From NCBI GenBank assembly GCA_900470155.1, contig UBZT01000002.1, forward strand, positions 62,001-126,000: DNA of 64,000 nucleotides, written 5' to 3'. How positions within the stretch are numbered: position 1 is the stretch's first letter; each line of letters opens with the position of its first letter. Shown here in pieces: positions 45,700 through 54,596 of this stretch. Source of the DNA: Hyphomicrobiales bacterium (lineage in GTDB: Bacteria; Pseudomonadota; Alphaproteobacteria; Rhizobiales; Rhizobiaceae). Position numbers and translations under genes: made by a program. The notes beneath the pieces are model-generated. The model was not told the DNA's origin and searched no databases. It saw only the letters and a list, made by a program, of their open reading frames with translations.

Positions 45700-46848
45700 A
45701 TGAAAATCACCAAGCTCACAACCTATATCGTGCCGCCGCGCTGGTGTTTCCTCAAGATCGAGACCGACGAGGGCATTGTCGGCTGGGGCGAACCTGTGGT
45801 CGAAGGTCGTGCGCTGACGGTCGAGGCCGCCGTGCACGAGTTGTCGGATTATCTCATCGGCAAGGACCCTTTCCTGATCGAGGATCACTGGACAGTCATG
45901 TATCGCGGCGGCTTCTATCGCGGTGGCGCCGTGCATATGTCGGCAATCTCAGGCATCGACCAGGCGCTGTGGGACATCAAGGGCAAGGCGCTCGGTCAGC
46001 CGATTCATTCGCTGCTGGGCGGCCAGGTGCGCGACAAGATCAAGGTCTATAGTTGGATTGGCGGCGACCGGCCGTCCGACGTCGCCAACAATGCAAGGGA
46101 GGTCGTCGCCCGCGGCTTCCAGGCGATCAAACTCAATGGCTGCGAAGAACTGCAGATCGTCGACAGCAACGAGAAGCTCGACAAGGCGGTGGAGACGATC
46201 GGCCTGATCCGCGATGCCATCGGTCCTAATATCGGCATCGGAGTGGATTTCCACGGTCGCGTGCACAAGCCCATGGCCAAGGTTCTGGCCAAAGAACTCG
46301 ACCAGTTCAAGCTGATGTTCATCGAGGAGCCGGTGCTGTCGGAAAACCGCGAGGCTCTGCGCGATATCGTCAATCACACGTCGACGCCGATTGCGCTTGG
46401 CGAGCGACTCTATTCTCGCTGGGATTTCAAACAGATCCTGTCGGACGGTTTTGTCGACATTATACAGCCGGATTTGTCCCATGCCGGCGGCATCACCGAA
46501 TGCCGCAAGATCGCATCGATGGCGGAAGCCTATGACGTGGCGTTGGCGCCACATTGCCCGCTTGGACCGATCGCCTTGGCCGCTTGCCTGCAGGTTGATG
46601 CGATCAGCTACAATGCCTTCATCCAGGAGCAGAGCCTGGGCATTCACTACAACAAGTCGAATGATATCCTGGACTATATCGTCAACAAGGACGTGTTCCA
46701 ATATGCCGATGGCTATGTCGCCATCCCACAGGGACCAGGCCTCGGCATCGAAGTGGATGAGGCCTATGTGATCGAGCGCGCCAAGGAAGGCCACCGCTGG
46801 CGCAACCCGATCTGGCGTCACGCAGACGGCAGCTTCGCGGAGTGGTGA
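45700..46848 (+). CDS. dgoD: D-galactonate dehydratase (DgoD)
   Basis: 382 residues, the same length as E. coli DgoD and similar throughout: [140 protein letters not shown] and the end [16 protein letters not shown]. It is an enolase-superfamily enzyme; Asp and two Glu residues bind Mg and a His acts as acid/base to remove water from D-galactonate, giving 2-keto-3-deoxygalactonate. ATG at 45700 is preferred to the ATG at 45691, where the AGAGAAG ribosome site would touch the start codon. Confidence 0.93.
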   Translation: MKITKLTTYIVPPRWCFLKIETDEGIVGWGEPVVEGRALTVEAAVHELSDYLIGKDPFLIEDHWTVMYRGGFYRGGAVHMSAISGIDQALWDIKGKALGQPIHSLLGGQVRDKIKVYSWIGGDRPSDVANNAREVVARGFQAIKLNGCEELQIVDSNEKLDKAVETIGLIRDAIGPNIGIGVDFHGRVHKPMAKVLAKELDQFKLMFIEEPVLSENREALRDIVNHTSTPIALGERLYSRWDFKQILSDGFVDIIQPDLSHAGGITECRKIASMAEAYDVALAPHCPLGPIALAACLQVDAISYNAFIQEQSLGIHYNKSNDILDYIVNKDVFQYADGYVAIPQGPGLGIEVDEAYVIERAKEGHRWRNPIWRHADGSFAEW

Positions 46849-46966
46849 TGGAGGTGTCCACCACTGCAACGGATCATGGCTTCTCCCAAGCATCGCAGAC
46901 AAATACCTTGGAACAGTTTGCCCTCCATGGGGTTTCCCTCACTTAACACGAACAGGAGGAACCGCA

Positions 46967-47263
46967 ATGGATCACAGTAACCATGTCCGTCTCACCCCGA
47001 CAGAACTTACCCCGGGCACGCTGGAGGGGGCGACAGTATACGGCGCCGACGATCATAAGGTTGGCAAGGTCGATCACATCCACGGTGCCGGCGCTGGAAG
47101 CCAGGCCATTATTGACGTCGGTGGCTTTCTTGGCATTGGCGCAAAGCCAGTCGCCGTGCCACTCACTGATCTCGACTTCATGCGCGACGAGGACGGTGAC
47201 GTCCATGCGGTAACGACATGGACCAAGGATCAGCTCAAGGACATGCCTGAGCACCACCACTGA
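46967..47263 (+). CDS. PRC-barrel domain protein
   Basis: 98 residues. A single PRC-barrel (residues 18-90): LEGATVYGADDHKVGKVDHIHG, IIDVGGFLGIGAKPVAVPLTDLDF, then a charged histidine-rich end (MPEHHH). Such small soluble proteins are common in rhizobia and are often linked to stress; the biochemical role is unknown. ATG at 46967 follows GGAGGAA. A terminator follows 18 bases after the stop, so it is probably its own transcription unit. Confidence 0.85.
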   Translation: MDHSNHVRLTPTELTPGTLEGATVYGADDHKVGKVDHIHGAGAGSQAIIDVGGFLGIGAKPVAVPLTDLDFMRDEDGDVHAVTTWTKDQLKDMPEHHH

Positions 47264-47281
47264 AACACCCATCCCACCGAC

Positions 47282-47310
47282 AGCCCGGCCTTCGCGCCGG
47301 GCTTCTTTTT
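47282..47310 (+). terminator. Rho-independent terminator after the PRC-barrel gene
   Basis: AGCCCGGC (47282-47289) pairs with GCCGGGCT (47296-47303) around a six-base loop (CTTCGC) and is followed by TCTTTTT: a canonical intrinsic terminator for the rightward gene. Confidence 0.88.
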
Positions 47311-47501
47311 GCGCATAACCTTGTTTCATTACATCATGACACGGCCCCCATTCGGTCCTTGCCCGGTAGTGCCTGTGAAACCTGCGCGACGTCGGAGACT
47401 TTAGGCTCCATGACGGTGAAGTCGACGTCTTGAGGGCAGGGTCGCAGGGCGCGCAGCCCGCAGGCCCAGACCTCTGATCAAGCTTAAGCCTTCCGAAGGC
47501 G

Positions 47502-48794
47502 CTAAGTGGAGTGGACCATGTCTCCCCTGTCTGCTTTTCGCATCAGTGCCACGGCGAAGGCGGCCATCATGCACATGACACCAGCGATCTGCAGCGCAGG
47601 CATGTAAGTATCAAAATCACTTTTGAGATAGCCGGCCCCAAATGCAGCCGTGGCCGCGCCGATCTGGTGTCCGGCAAAGATCCAGCCAAAAACGAGGCCC
47701 GCCTTCTCCTTCCCGAAGTGTTCGGCGGCAAGCTTAACCGTCGGTGGCACCGTCGCCACCCAGTCGAGACCGTAAAAAATCGCAAACACCGACAATTCGA
47801 CAAAGCTGAAGCCGGAGAAGGACAGGTAGATCAGCGACAGGCCGCGCAGGCCGTAAAACCAGAACAACAACAAGCGATTGTCGAACCGGTCCGAGAGCCA
47901 ACCCGCAAAGATCGTGCCGACGAAGTCGAAAATCCCGATCATTGCCAAGGTACCAGCCGCTGTGACCGCCGCCATCCCGAAGTCACCACATATCGAAATC
48001 CAGTGCGTCTGGATCAGCCCGTTCGTGGACAAGCCGCAGACGAAAAAAGTCCCGAAAAGAATCCAGAAAACGGGATAGCTGGCAACACTCCTCAGGACAA
48101 CAAGCGGCGAGACGAGCGTTGCAAGCAGGCTATGGTCCTTCTTCACCGGCTTCGAAACAATCGTGTCTCCAAAGGCCGGAAGACCGACATCTGCCGGGTG
48201 ATCGGCCATCAGTAACAAGATCAACAGCAGGGCTGTGGCAATGACGCCAACGGTAAGGGCAAGAGCGACACGCCATCCATACGCTTCCGTCAGGCCCGCA
48301 AGGACAGGGAGAAAAACAAGTTGGCCAGTTGCGTTGCTCGCCGTCATCAGACCGATGACGAGACCGCGGCGCTTGGCAAACCAGCGTGCGGCGATGGTCG
48401 CACCGAGCACCAGCGCTGTCATGCCGGTGCCTATCCCGATGACAACGCCCCAGAGCAGCAGCAGTTGCCAGACCTCCGTCATAGCCAAAGATGCAAGGAT
48501 GCCGAACATGATCAGCCCGAGCGCGGTTGAGACCACCTGACGGATGCCGAAATGATTCATGAAAGCGGCGGCGAAGGGACCAAGCAGGCCAAACAGGACC
48601 AGGCGCACGGCCATCGCTGAGGAAATGTCGGCAATGTCCCAACCGAACTCCTGATGCAGCGGCTGTATCATCACGCCGGCTGATCCCATGGCGCCGGCTG
48701 TTGCAAGCATTGTCAGGAAGGTGGTGGCAGCCACGACCCAGCCGTAGTGAATATTCCTTGCTGCCATCCAGGGAGCAAGCGTTGTCGAGAGCAT
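47502..48794 (-). CDS. MFS transporter (oxalate/formate-antiporter-like group)
   Basis: 430 residues, twelve predicted spans in two blocks of six with a central loop (about 200-235). It has HYGWVVAATTFLTMLATAGAMGSAGVMIQPL in span 1 and ARWFAKRRGLVIGLMTASNATGQ, the R-x-G-R-like loop between spans 4-5 common in monocarboxylate-type MFS carriers. Substrate unknown. It is downstream of, and probably controlled by, the MarR regulator at 48865; an identical operator-like site lies in front of both genes. ATG at 48794; in-frame upstream codons to 48977 fall inside the regulator gene. Confidence 0.85.
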   Translation of the reverse strand: MLSTTLAPWMAARNIHYGWVVAATTFLTMLATAGAMGSAGVMIQPLHQEFGWDIADISSAMAVRLVLFGLLGPFAAAFMNHFGIRQVVSTALGLIMFGILASLAMTEVWQLLLLWGVVIGIGTGMTALVLGATIAARWFAKRRGLVIGLMTASNATGQLVFLPVLAGLTEAYGWRVALALTVGVIATALLLILLLMADHPADVGLPAFGDTIVSKPVKKDHSLLATLVSPLVVLRSVASYPVFWILFGTFFVCGLSTNGLIQTHWISICGDFGMAAVTAAGTLAMIGIFDFVGTIFAGWLSDRFDNRLLLFWFYGLRGLSLIYLSFSGFSFVELSVFAIFYGLDWVATVPPTVKLAAEHFGKEKAGLVFGWIFAGHQIGAATAAFGAGYLKSDFDTYMPALQIAGVMCMMAAFAVALMRKADRGDMVHST

Positions 48795-48836
48795 TGCGGC
48801 ATTTCCTTTTTCTAGCTGCTGCTGACTGTAAGATCT

Positions 48837-48850
48837 ATCGGTATATACCC
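48837..48850. promoter_or_regulatory. MarR operator-like palindrome upstream of the MFS gene
   Basis: ATCGGTATATACCC, with the perfect palindrome GGTATATACC at 48840-48849, lies 46 bases before the transporter start and just after the MarR stop. The identical 14 bases recur at the MarR start (49271-49284). Two exact copies in front of two linked genes strongly suggest a MarR binding site. Confidence 0.72.
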
Positions 48851-48864
48851 GCTTAATGGAAAGA

Positions 48865-49272
48865 TCAGAGCGCTGAGAGCAGCGCGTGCAATTGCTCCAA
48901 TTTGTCGGATCCCAGACGATCCTCCATGCTCTTCTGCGCAATCTCCCAAACCGGCATTGCCGATGCCAGAACATCAACGCCTTTTGGGGCTATGGTGAGC
49001 AAGGCTTCGCGCTGATCCTCTCCATGAACAGAGATCACCAGACCCATTCGTGCCAGGACCTTTGTATTGCGACCCAGTGTCGACCGGTCCAGTTCCACCC
49101 TGTGGGACAGGTCCGTCAACGAGACCGGTTGCAAACTGCCGATATTGCGCAGCAGGCTGAACTGCGCAACATTGATCCCAAGCGGTTCAAGGGCTTCGTC
49201 ATAGTGCGCCGAAACTCTTCGAGACGCCTTGCGCAATTGGATACAGTGACATAGGTCGTGGGCCATAGACAT
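48865..49272 (-). CDS. MarR-family transcriptional regulator
   Basis: 135 residues. A winged helix-turn-helix: VAQFSLLRNIGSLQPVSLTDLSHRVELDRSTLGRNTKVLARMGLVISVHGEDQREALLTIAPKG (residues 35-100), flanked by dimerising helices. It probably represses the MFS transporter gene downstream until a small aromatic or weak-acid ligand binds. The start at 49272 uses AAGGG upstream, which overlaps the operator-like site, so it likely represses itself by blocking its own promoter/ribosome site; ATG at 49266 is the alternative. Confidence 0.88.
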   Translation of the reverse strand: MSMAHDLCHCIQLRKASRRVSAHYDEALEPLGINVAQFSLLRNIGSLQPVSLTDLSHRVELDRSTLGRNTKVLARMGLVISVHGEDQREALLTIAPKGVDVLASAMPVWEIAQKSMEDRLGSDKLEQLHALLSAL

Positions 49273-49284
49273 CGGTATATACCC
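49271..49284. promoter_or_regulatory. MarR operator-like palindrome at the marR start
   Basis: ATCGGTATATACCC, identical to the site at 48837-48850. GGTATATACC (49274-49283) begins two bases upstream of the marR start codon and covers the ribosome-binding region. Consistent with autorepression. Confidence 0.7.
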
Positions 49285-49386
49285 TTATTTTTAAGAATTC
49301 AACGCCGACGTGACGCTCATGGCTTCGGACTTCATTCCAGCTGGCTGCATGGCGCTTTCACGCCACGCAGTCTGCTCGCTCAGCTT

Positions 49387-50097
49387 CTACCAACGGCCAG
49401 CATTCTGCCCACCGTCAACGTGAAGGATCTCACCTGTGACAAAGGTTGCGCCTTCGAGGTAGATGACAGCATCGACGATGTCGCGGATGTCGCCCATATG
49501 GCCGACTGGATGGAGCGCCGACAGGAACTCATGCGTTTCTGGCGGATGCATCGGCGTCTTGATAATGCCAGGTGAAACGGCGTTCACACGCACGCCGCTC
49601 GTGGCGAACTCGATCGCAAGTCCTTTCGTGACCGCATTCAATCCACCCTTGGTGAGGGAAGCGAGAGCCGCAGGCACACTGGCGACCGGTTGATCAACGA
49701 GGCTCGTCGTGATGCTCACGATGTGGCCGGATCCTTGCTTGAGCATTGCCCGGGCGGCGCGCTGCGTGATGTGAAAGAACCCCGCGACGTTCACGCCGAA
49801 ATTCAAATCATAGTCGGCCTGGGTGAAATCGATGAAGGGTTTGGCAGTGAAGACACCCGCATTGTTGACGAGTGTGTCAATACGACCAAAATGCTGGAGC
49901 GCTTCACGAACGACGCGTTCCGCCGTCTCTGCCTGGGCGATGTCTCCGGCGACTGTGTGCACGCGATCGTCCGAACTCGGACCGATCGACCGTGAGGTAG
50001 CAACGACATTGTAATCACGCTCGCGATAGGCGCGAACAAGTGCTTCACCGATGCCTTGTGATGCGCCAGTGACGATGGCAACCTTCTGACTGCTCAT
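49387..50097 (-). CDS. SDR-family protein lacking the catalytic tyrosine
   Basis: 236 residues with an SDR fold: TGASQGIGEALVRAY (cofactor turn), NNAGVF (NNAG), SITTSLVD (Ser) and the end ATFVTGEILHVDGGQN. At the place where YxxxK is expected the sequence is PAALASLTKGG: the lysine is kept but the tyrosine position is alanine. This variant is shared by a group of bacterial SDRs that I have seen as SALASLTKGG, so the gene is probably functional with altered chemistry or a regulatory role. It is separate from the MarR unit; ATG at 50097 follows AAAAGGATTATG. Confidence 0.85.
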   Translation of the reverse strand: MSSQKVAIVTGASQGIGEALVRAYRERDYNVVATSRSIGPSSDDRVHTVAGDIAQAETAERVVREALQHFGRIDTLVNNAGVFTAKPFIDFTQADYDLNFGVNVAGFFHITQRAARAMLKQGSGHIVSITTSLVDQPVASVPAALASLTKGGLNAVTKGLAIEFATSGVRVNAVSPGIIKTPMHPPETHEFLSALHPVGHMGDIRDIVDAVIYLEGATFVTGEILHVDGGQNAGRW

Positions 50098-50424
50098 GAC
50101 ATAATCCTTTTCAGTTGCAGCGCGCCTTCATTGGCCCGCCTGCCGCCTCTTGGGCCGGTGCAACTAACTTAGGTAATTTCTCTTTTCGGGAGAATTGTCG
50201 TCGATCGGCGATCACTCAACCGTTTTTCGGCATATTGCGGGGCCGAACTGCAACGCCTCGCACGACACCCGGCCCATATCGGCTCGGTGACATGTTCATC
50301 GCGGTGGATTGGTGCGCCAGTCTGATTGCGCGCTTTCGAATTGCCACGACCAGCGTTTTCACGTCACACCGTCGTGGACGAAGAACAATGCCTCGATCGC
50401 AAGAACCATCGAATGGCGAGCGTT
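50098..50424. other. Intergenic region between the SDR and nitronate monooxygenase genes
   Basis: 327 bases. The part next to 50097 is the SDR promoter. A short leftward reading frame (about 50216-50428) has no recognisable domain and no Shine-Dalgarno; it may be a decayed remnant, but I cannot support a gene. Confidence 0.4.
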
Positions 50425-51507
50425 TCAAACTGATTTCTGGCTCAGGACATTGATGGCCGATTGGTACAGTTCTCGGGTAAGTTCCTCAGCACCCATCCTG
50501 GGTGCCAGTCTGGCCCCCTGTCCTGACCACAGACTGGTAAAATCGTCCCTGGAGGCTGCCTCGGCCTTTGCCCTGATTGGCGCAAGCGCGCCGCCGGCAG
50601 TCGGAAAGGCGGGAGCATCGACCGAAAGCGGGCCGATTTCGCGCATCAAGCGGTTGACCACACCCCTCGCCGGTCGGCCAGTAAACACGTTGGTGATCGC
50701 GGTGCTGTTATCTCGTGAGGCCTCGATTGCGCTTCTGTGGACGTCGGGAATTCTTGCCTCTGGACAGAACAGGTAGGCTGTTCCCACCTGAACGGCAGAT
50801 GCACCGAGCATCAGTGCCGCAGCAACCCCTCTCCCATCGGCGATACCGCCCGCTGCAATGACCGGGACCCGGACGGCATCAACAACCTGTGGCACCAGTG
50901 CCATCGTGCCAACCTGCGTCGTCATATCGTCAGACAGGAAGTTGCCCCGATGTCCTCCCGCCTCAAAGCCCATGGCAATCACCGCATCGGCGCCGTTTGC
51001 TTCGAGCCAAATGGCCTCGGCCACAGTTGTCGCCGATGAGATGATTTTCGCACCCGTCGCCTTGACCCGCTGAACTAGTGCTTGCTCGGGCAGGCCAAAA
51101 TGGAAACTTACAACTTCGGGGCGGAATTCTTCGACGACGTCGCAGAATGCAGCGTCAAAGGGCGCCCGACCGGCAATGGCGGCCGGGATTGCGGGATCGA
51201 GCCCTGCTTCGAGATAATATGACGCCAGCATGGCTCTCCAGCGTGCTTGGCTCGCAGCGTCGATAGGCGGCGAACGATGCGAGAAAAAGTTGACGTTGAC
51301 AGGCGCCTTGGTTGAGCCACGGATCTCGACCAGGGCCTGACGCAATCCATCGACGTTCAACTGGGCACTGGGAAGAGAGCCGAGACCGCCGGCCCTGTTC
51401 GTTGCAATGACCATGTCGACCGTCGTCGCTCCAGCCATCGGTGCCTGGATTATCGGCAGATCAATTCCGAAAAGATCGAGAATGCGTTGATCCGGCCAGC
51501 TCGTCAT
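50425..51507 (-). CDS. Nitronate monooxygenase (2-nitropropane dioxygenase family)
   Basis: 360 residues, FMN-dependent TIM barrel. Motifs: IIQAPMAGATTVDM near the start, GLGSLPSAQLN, NVNFFSHR, VVSFHFGLP, AMGFEAGGHRG with the catalytic histidine, VIAAGGIADGRGVAAALMLGASAVQVGTAYL for flavin phosphate. It oxidises alkyl nitronates (such as propionate-3-nitronate) to carbonyl compounds and nitrite, a detoxification reaction. ATG at 51507 follows GGAGGAGGAAGAT. It shares orientation with the tautomerase at 51657 and the LysR at 52084. Confidence 0.9.
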   Translation of the reverse strand: MTSWPDQRILDLFGIDLPIIQAPMAGATTVDMVIATNRAGGLGSLPSAQLNVDGLRQALVEIRGSTKAPVNVNFFSHRSPPIDAASQARWRAMLASYYLEAGLDPAIPAAIAGRAPFDAAFCDVVEEFRPEVVSFHFGLPEQALVQRVKATGAKIISSATTVAEAIWLEANGADAVIAMGFEAGGHRGNFLSDDMTTQVGTMALVPQVVDAVRVPVIAAGGIADGRGVAAALMLGASAVQVGTAYLFCPEARIPDVHRSAIEASRDNSTAITNVFTGRPARGVVNRLMREIGPLSVDAPAFPTAGGALAPIRAKAEAASRDDFTSLWSGQGARLAPRMGAEELTRELYQSAINVLSQKSV

Positions 51508-51656
51508 ATCTTCCTCCTCCAAAGTGCTGCAAACCCCGAAAATGGGATGCCCGCCCATTTGCCTAGCGATCGATCAATACAGGCCGTGGTAGCGTCAATA
51601 CCTTTCAGACCAACCAAAGGCCGGCGCGCATGGTCCGACAGACCACGGGTGGATAT

Positions 51657-51914
51657 CTATCTGTCCGGGGTCCGCGCGTTGGAAGCTGCGTCCGCGAGGA
51701 ACTTCCGGTATTGCGCGGTCGGGACCCCGCCCCATCCCCAGTTATCGAGCCCGACTTCCTCGATGATCACGTAGGTGGATTCGAGCGGCTTATTGAGCAC
51801 ATCCAGCATGACCTGGCTTACGCCTGCTATGATGGCTGCCTTCTCCTCGGCGGTTGCACGAGACCGGTCGGCTGTGGATCCTTCACGGGTGATCTGGACG
51901 GTGACGATTGGCAT
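51657..51914 (-). CDS. 4-oxalocrotonate tautomerase-like protein
   Basis: 85 residues. Removal of the initiator Met leaves Pro1 (PIVTVQITREG), the catalytic base of the tautomerase superfamily; a basic residue at about 11 and the TYVIIEEVGLDNWGWGG segment complete the expected small alpha/beta subunit. Start at 51914 is chosen over the ATG at 51917 because only it exposes the proline. It probably acts on an unsaturated keto acid. Located between LysR and nitronate monooxygenase, suggesting co-regulation. Confidence 0.86.
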   Translation of the reverse strand: MPIVTVQITREGSTADRSRATAEEKAAIIAGVSQVMLDVLNKPLESTYVIIEEVGLDNWGWGGVPTAQYRKFLADAASNARTPDR

Positions 51915-52083
51915 CATTTTCCCTTTCAAGGTTTCCCTGGGCGCCCAAGACCATAGCCAGCCAAAAAACCGGCCTGTTTGCAGCCTCACAGGTTTTGGAT
52001 TTCAATGCCTGCGATTTTAGTCCCATTCGAAACCTGGGAAAACTACCGATCCATGCACGGCACCCGACCGATATTCGGCACAA

Positions 52084-53016
52084 TCAGCCCAGACTGCCGG
52101 CCTCCGCCGCGATGGCGGCAAGCTCCGATCGAAGTCGTGGAACAGCAAAATCGATGAAGGCCCGTACTTTCGGGACGCTGGCTCGACCCTGTGGTGTCAA
52201 CATATGCACGGGAAGCGCCGGCGGCTCGTCCTGCGGAAGAACGATTTTCAAGCGACCGTCGCGGACGTATTTTGCCACGTGGTAGGAATAGAGCCTTGTA
52301 ACCCCCATTCCCTCGGCGGCTGACGCTGCTGCCGCGCGGACGCTGTTGACGACATATCTTGGGGTGAAGTGGACGGTTCTGGGAATGGACGTACCCGCCT
52401 GTGGTGGAAAGCTCCAGGATTCAAGCCCGAAATTCGAGAACGCGATAAGTTGATGTTTCGAAAGATCGGAAGGCGCTTCAATCTCGGGATTGATTTCCAG
52501 ATAGTGTGGGGCCGCGACCACGACACGGCGGACATCGCCCCCGATGCGCGTGGAGATGTGCGTCGAGTCATTCAGGTGTCCTATCCGCAGGACAGCGTCC
52601 ACGCCCTCATCGACCAAATTGACGAAACGATCGAGCATCAAAAGCCGCACGGAGACGCTTGGATGGTCTTTAAGGAAGCGGTCGAGAATGGGCCGCAGCA
52701 CCTCCTCCCCGAGAATGGGAGGAGCCGAAATAGTCAGGGTTCCGCGAGGAAATGATCGTTCGGAGCCGGCAATCAGGTCAGCCTCTTCGAGTTCGAACAG
52801 AACCCTCCGGCACGCCTCGACATAGCGCTGTCCAGCCTCACTGAGCCGCAGGCTTCGCGTCGTGCGGTGAAGCAGTTCGACGCCGACGTGCTGCTCAAGC
52901 AGGTTCAATGCACGGCTGATTGCGGTCGGAGACCGTTTAAGCCTGCGGGCCGCCCCCGCCAGGCTTCCTTCTTCGACGGCCGTGACAAAGACCTTCATTG
53001 CGTCGATGCGATCCAC
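52084..53016 (-). CDS. LysR-family transcriptional regulator
   Basis: 310 residues. N-terminal winged helix (MDRIDAMKVFVTAVEEGSLAGAARRLKRSPTAISRALNLLEQHVGVELLHRTTRSLRLSEAGQRY, residues 1-66, shown here in pieces by function: HTH at 18-37) and a type 2 periplasmic-like effector domain (90-300). Same strand as the tautomerase and nitronate monooxygenase genes downstream, so it could be in their transcription unit or control it. ATG at 53016. Confidence 0.88.
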   Translation of the reverse strand: MDRIDAMKVFVTAVEEGSLAGAARRLKRSPTAISRALNLLEQHVGVELLHRTTRSLRLSEAGQRYVEACRRVLFELEEADLIAGSERSFPRGTLTISAPPILGEEVLRPILDRFLKDHPSVSVRLLMLDRFVNLVDEGVDAVLRIGHLNDSTHISTRIGGDVRRVVVAAPHYLEINPEIEAPSDLSKHQLIAFSNFGLESWSFPPQAGTSIPRTVHFTPRYVVNSVRAAAASAAEGMGVTRLYSYHVAKYVRDGRLKIVLPQDEPPALPVHMLTPQGRASVPKVRAFIDFAVPRLRSELAAIAAEAGSLG

Positions 53017-53490
53017 AATTCAACTCCTTGAGCCATGCACGCGATTGCGGCTGACCTGATGTCTGCTCATACACCATTGACAAAAGTGCTCTCACTTTCC
53101 GTCGACCAAATGACTGCCTCCCCGTCCATTGGGACAATCAGATAAATTCGAACGTAACACGTGTAGAATCGATCGCGCCTGCCGCTACGGATTAATGACC
53201 TTAGTCTAGCAACCTCAAGCGGGCGAGCGTCTCGGCATTCAATCGCGATTACCGAAAAGGGGAAACCGACGAATCGCGCTCATTGGATGCTGCGGTCGAT
53301 ATCCTCATTGCCAGTGTAGTCGGGCTTCGGATTGCATTGGGCGGGGGTGCCGCATTCGTTATAAAGTTGCACGTTGCCAAGACTACTTCCCATCACGAAA
53401 CCGTGCCTTGTTTTGAGCACCGCCCAGATTGGTCAACCGACGAAAGGGCGCTAGTATATGCGCAGTCCATCAGGCGGGAAGGAAATCAGA
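53017..53490. other. Divergent intergenic region between LysR and the Tat-exported protein gene
   Basis: 474 bases. It must hold both divergent promoters. A rightward frame from 53283 to 53498 starts at TTG and shows no domain, and codon use is poor; I do not call it. No strong palindrome was found by eye. Confidence 0.45.
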
Positions 53491-53979
53491 ATGTCTGAGA
53501 TCAATTTCGAGCGCCGAACTCTGCTTGTCGGTGGCGGCGCCTTTGCGGCAGCCGGGTTTTCTGGCCTCGCAATGCCGGCACGCGCCTCAGGTGTGGCCGC
53601 CACTCCCTCGATGCGCGGGGGAGCCAACAACTATATGCCCGGCGCGCCGATAGTCGAGCGAATTGGCGGCGGCGGCTTCTGGATGACGGGCACGGTGCGC
53701 CGCGCCGGAGACGGTGCCCCTCTGCCAGGGCAGCGCATCCAGATCTGGGCTCATACAACGGAAGGCAGCGAGCGCGACGCGCACAGCCATGGCGCTACAC
53801 TGACAGACGCCAATGGCACCTTCCGGCTCGAAATGCCGCAAATCGTGCCGGCACTTGGTCAAGCACATGCCCACCTCGCCTATGACAGCGGCGAATACGA
53901 TACCGTATTCCTCCGCCCTTTGCTGGCGAGTGCGAAAGACGCAAGCCTCGAGGCGCATTTTATCCTGCAGCCGGTCTGA
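53491..53979 (+). CDS. Tat-exported intradiol-dioxygenase-fold protein
   Basis: 162 residues. A Tat signal is evident (FERRTLLVGGGAFAAAGF, cleavage after ARA at about residue 34). The mature part resembles the intradiol ring-cleavage dioxygenase beta-sandwich: WMTGTVRRAGDGAPLPGQRIQIW, then TLTDANGTFRLEM and AHAHLAY. The iron-ligand tyrosines are not where expected (a Phe replaces Tyr in the GxYxF strand, and SHG replaces the Arg-Gly-Tyr region), while paired His-containing motifs (HSHG, HAHL) remain. So ring cleavage is uncertain; a metal or redox role is possible. Start follows AAGGAAATCAG. The next gene, nine bases on, encodes a ferric-reductase-like membrane protein. Confidence 0.78.
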   Translation: MSEINFERRTLLVGGGAFAAAGFSGLAMPARASGVAATPSMRGGANNYMPGAPIVERIGGGGFWMTGTVRRAGDGAPLPGQRIQIWAHTTEGSERDAHSHGATLTDANGTFRLEMPQIVPALGQAHAHLAYDSGEYDTVFLRPLLASAKDASLEAHFILQPV

Positions 53980-53987
53980 CCCGGCTG

Positions 53988-54596
53988 ATGCGCATGGCCC
54001 GCGCGTTTCTGATCTGGACCGGTCTGGCGCTTGCACTCTTCGTACCGCTGACCTTTGCCGCCACGAGCGAATACCTCGTTTGGCGTGACCCGGTCTACAT
54101 AGCCGCCGGCTTGGCGGGCGTATTGGCCCTTTGCCTCGTGATGATGCAGCCCCTACTCGCGCGTGGGTGGCTGCCCGGCCTGCACCGACAGCGCGCCCGT
54201 CTTGTGCACCGTGCGGTGGGCCTGCTTTTGGTCGCGGCCGTTGTCGTTCACGTCACCGGCCTGTGGATCACCAGCCCTCCCGACATAATCGACGCGCTGC
54301 TGTTGCGTTCGCCGACCCCGTTTTCTGTATGGGGGGTAAGCGCTATGTGGGCGCTCTTCGCCGCAGCACTCCTATCTTTTGTGCGGCGTCACCTCTCGCT
54401 GCGCGCCTGGCGCGTTGGGCACACGAGCCTTGCCAGCATCGTCGTGCTCGGCAGCGTTATCCACGCCATGTTGATCGAAGGCACGATGGACACGACGTCG
54501 AAGGTCGTCCTTTGCGGTCTAGCCGTTACTGCAACCGTGGCCGCGGTCGTGACCCCATGGCTGCGTGCAAGACGGCGCGCTCCAGGCAAGCAATGA
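53988..54596 (+). CDS. Ferric reductase-like transmembrane protein (YedZ/cytochrome b type)
   Basis: 202 residues, six hydrophobic spans. Histidines that could hold b hemes lie in the right spans: RQRARLVHRAVGLLLVAAVVVHVTGLW (about 66-92) and RVGHTSLASIVVLGSVIHAML (about 142-162). It resembles ferric reductase/YedZ-type domains that deliver electrons across the membrane. It follows the Tat-exported protein by nine bases and probably serves as its membrane electron donor. ATG at 53988; an alternative ATG is at 53994. Confidence 0.83.
   Translation: MRMARAFLIWTGLALALFVPLTFAATSEYLVWRDPVYIAAGLAGVLALCLVMMQPLLARGWLPGLHRQRARLVHRAVGLLLVAAVVVHVTGLWITSPPDIIDALLLRSPTPFSVWGVSAMWALFAAALLSFVRRHLSLRAWRVGHTSLASIVVLGSVIHAMLIEGTMDTTSKVVLCGLAVTATVAAVVTPWLRARRRAPGKQ

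Noticed and set aside
50216..50428. Leftward 70-codon frame between the SDR and nitronate monooxygenase genes
   Set aside because: No family recognised and no Shine-Dalgarno; at best a decayed fragment.
53283..53498. Small rightward frame of 71 codons before the Tat-exported protein
   Set aside because: Starts at TTG without a Shine-Dalgarno, no domain, and it overlaps the real start at 53491.
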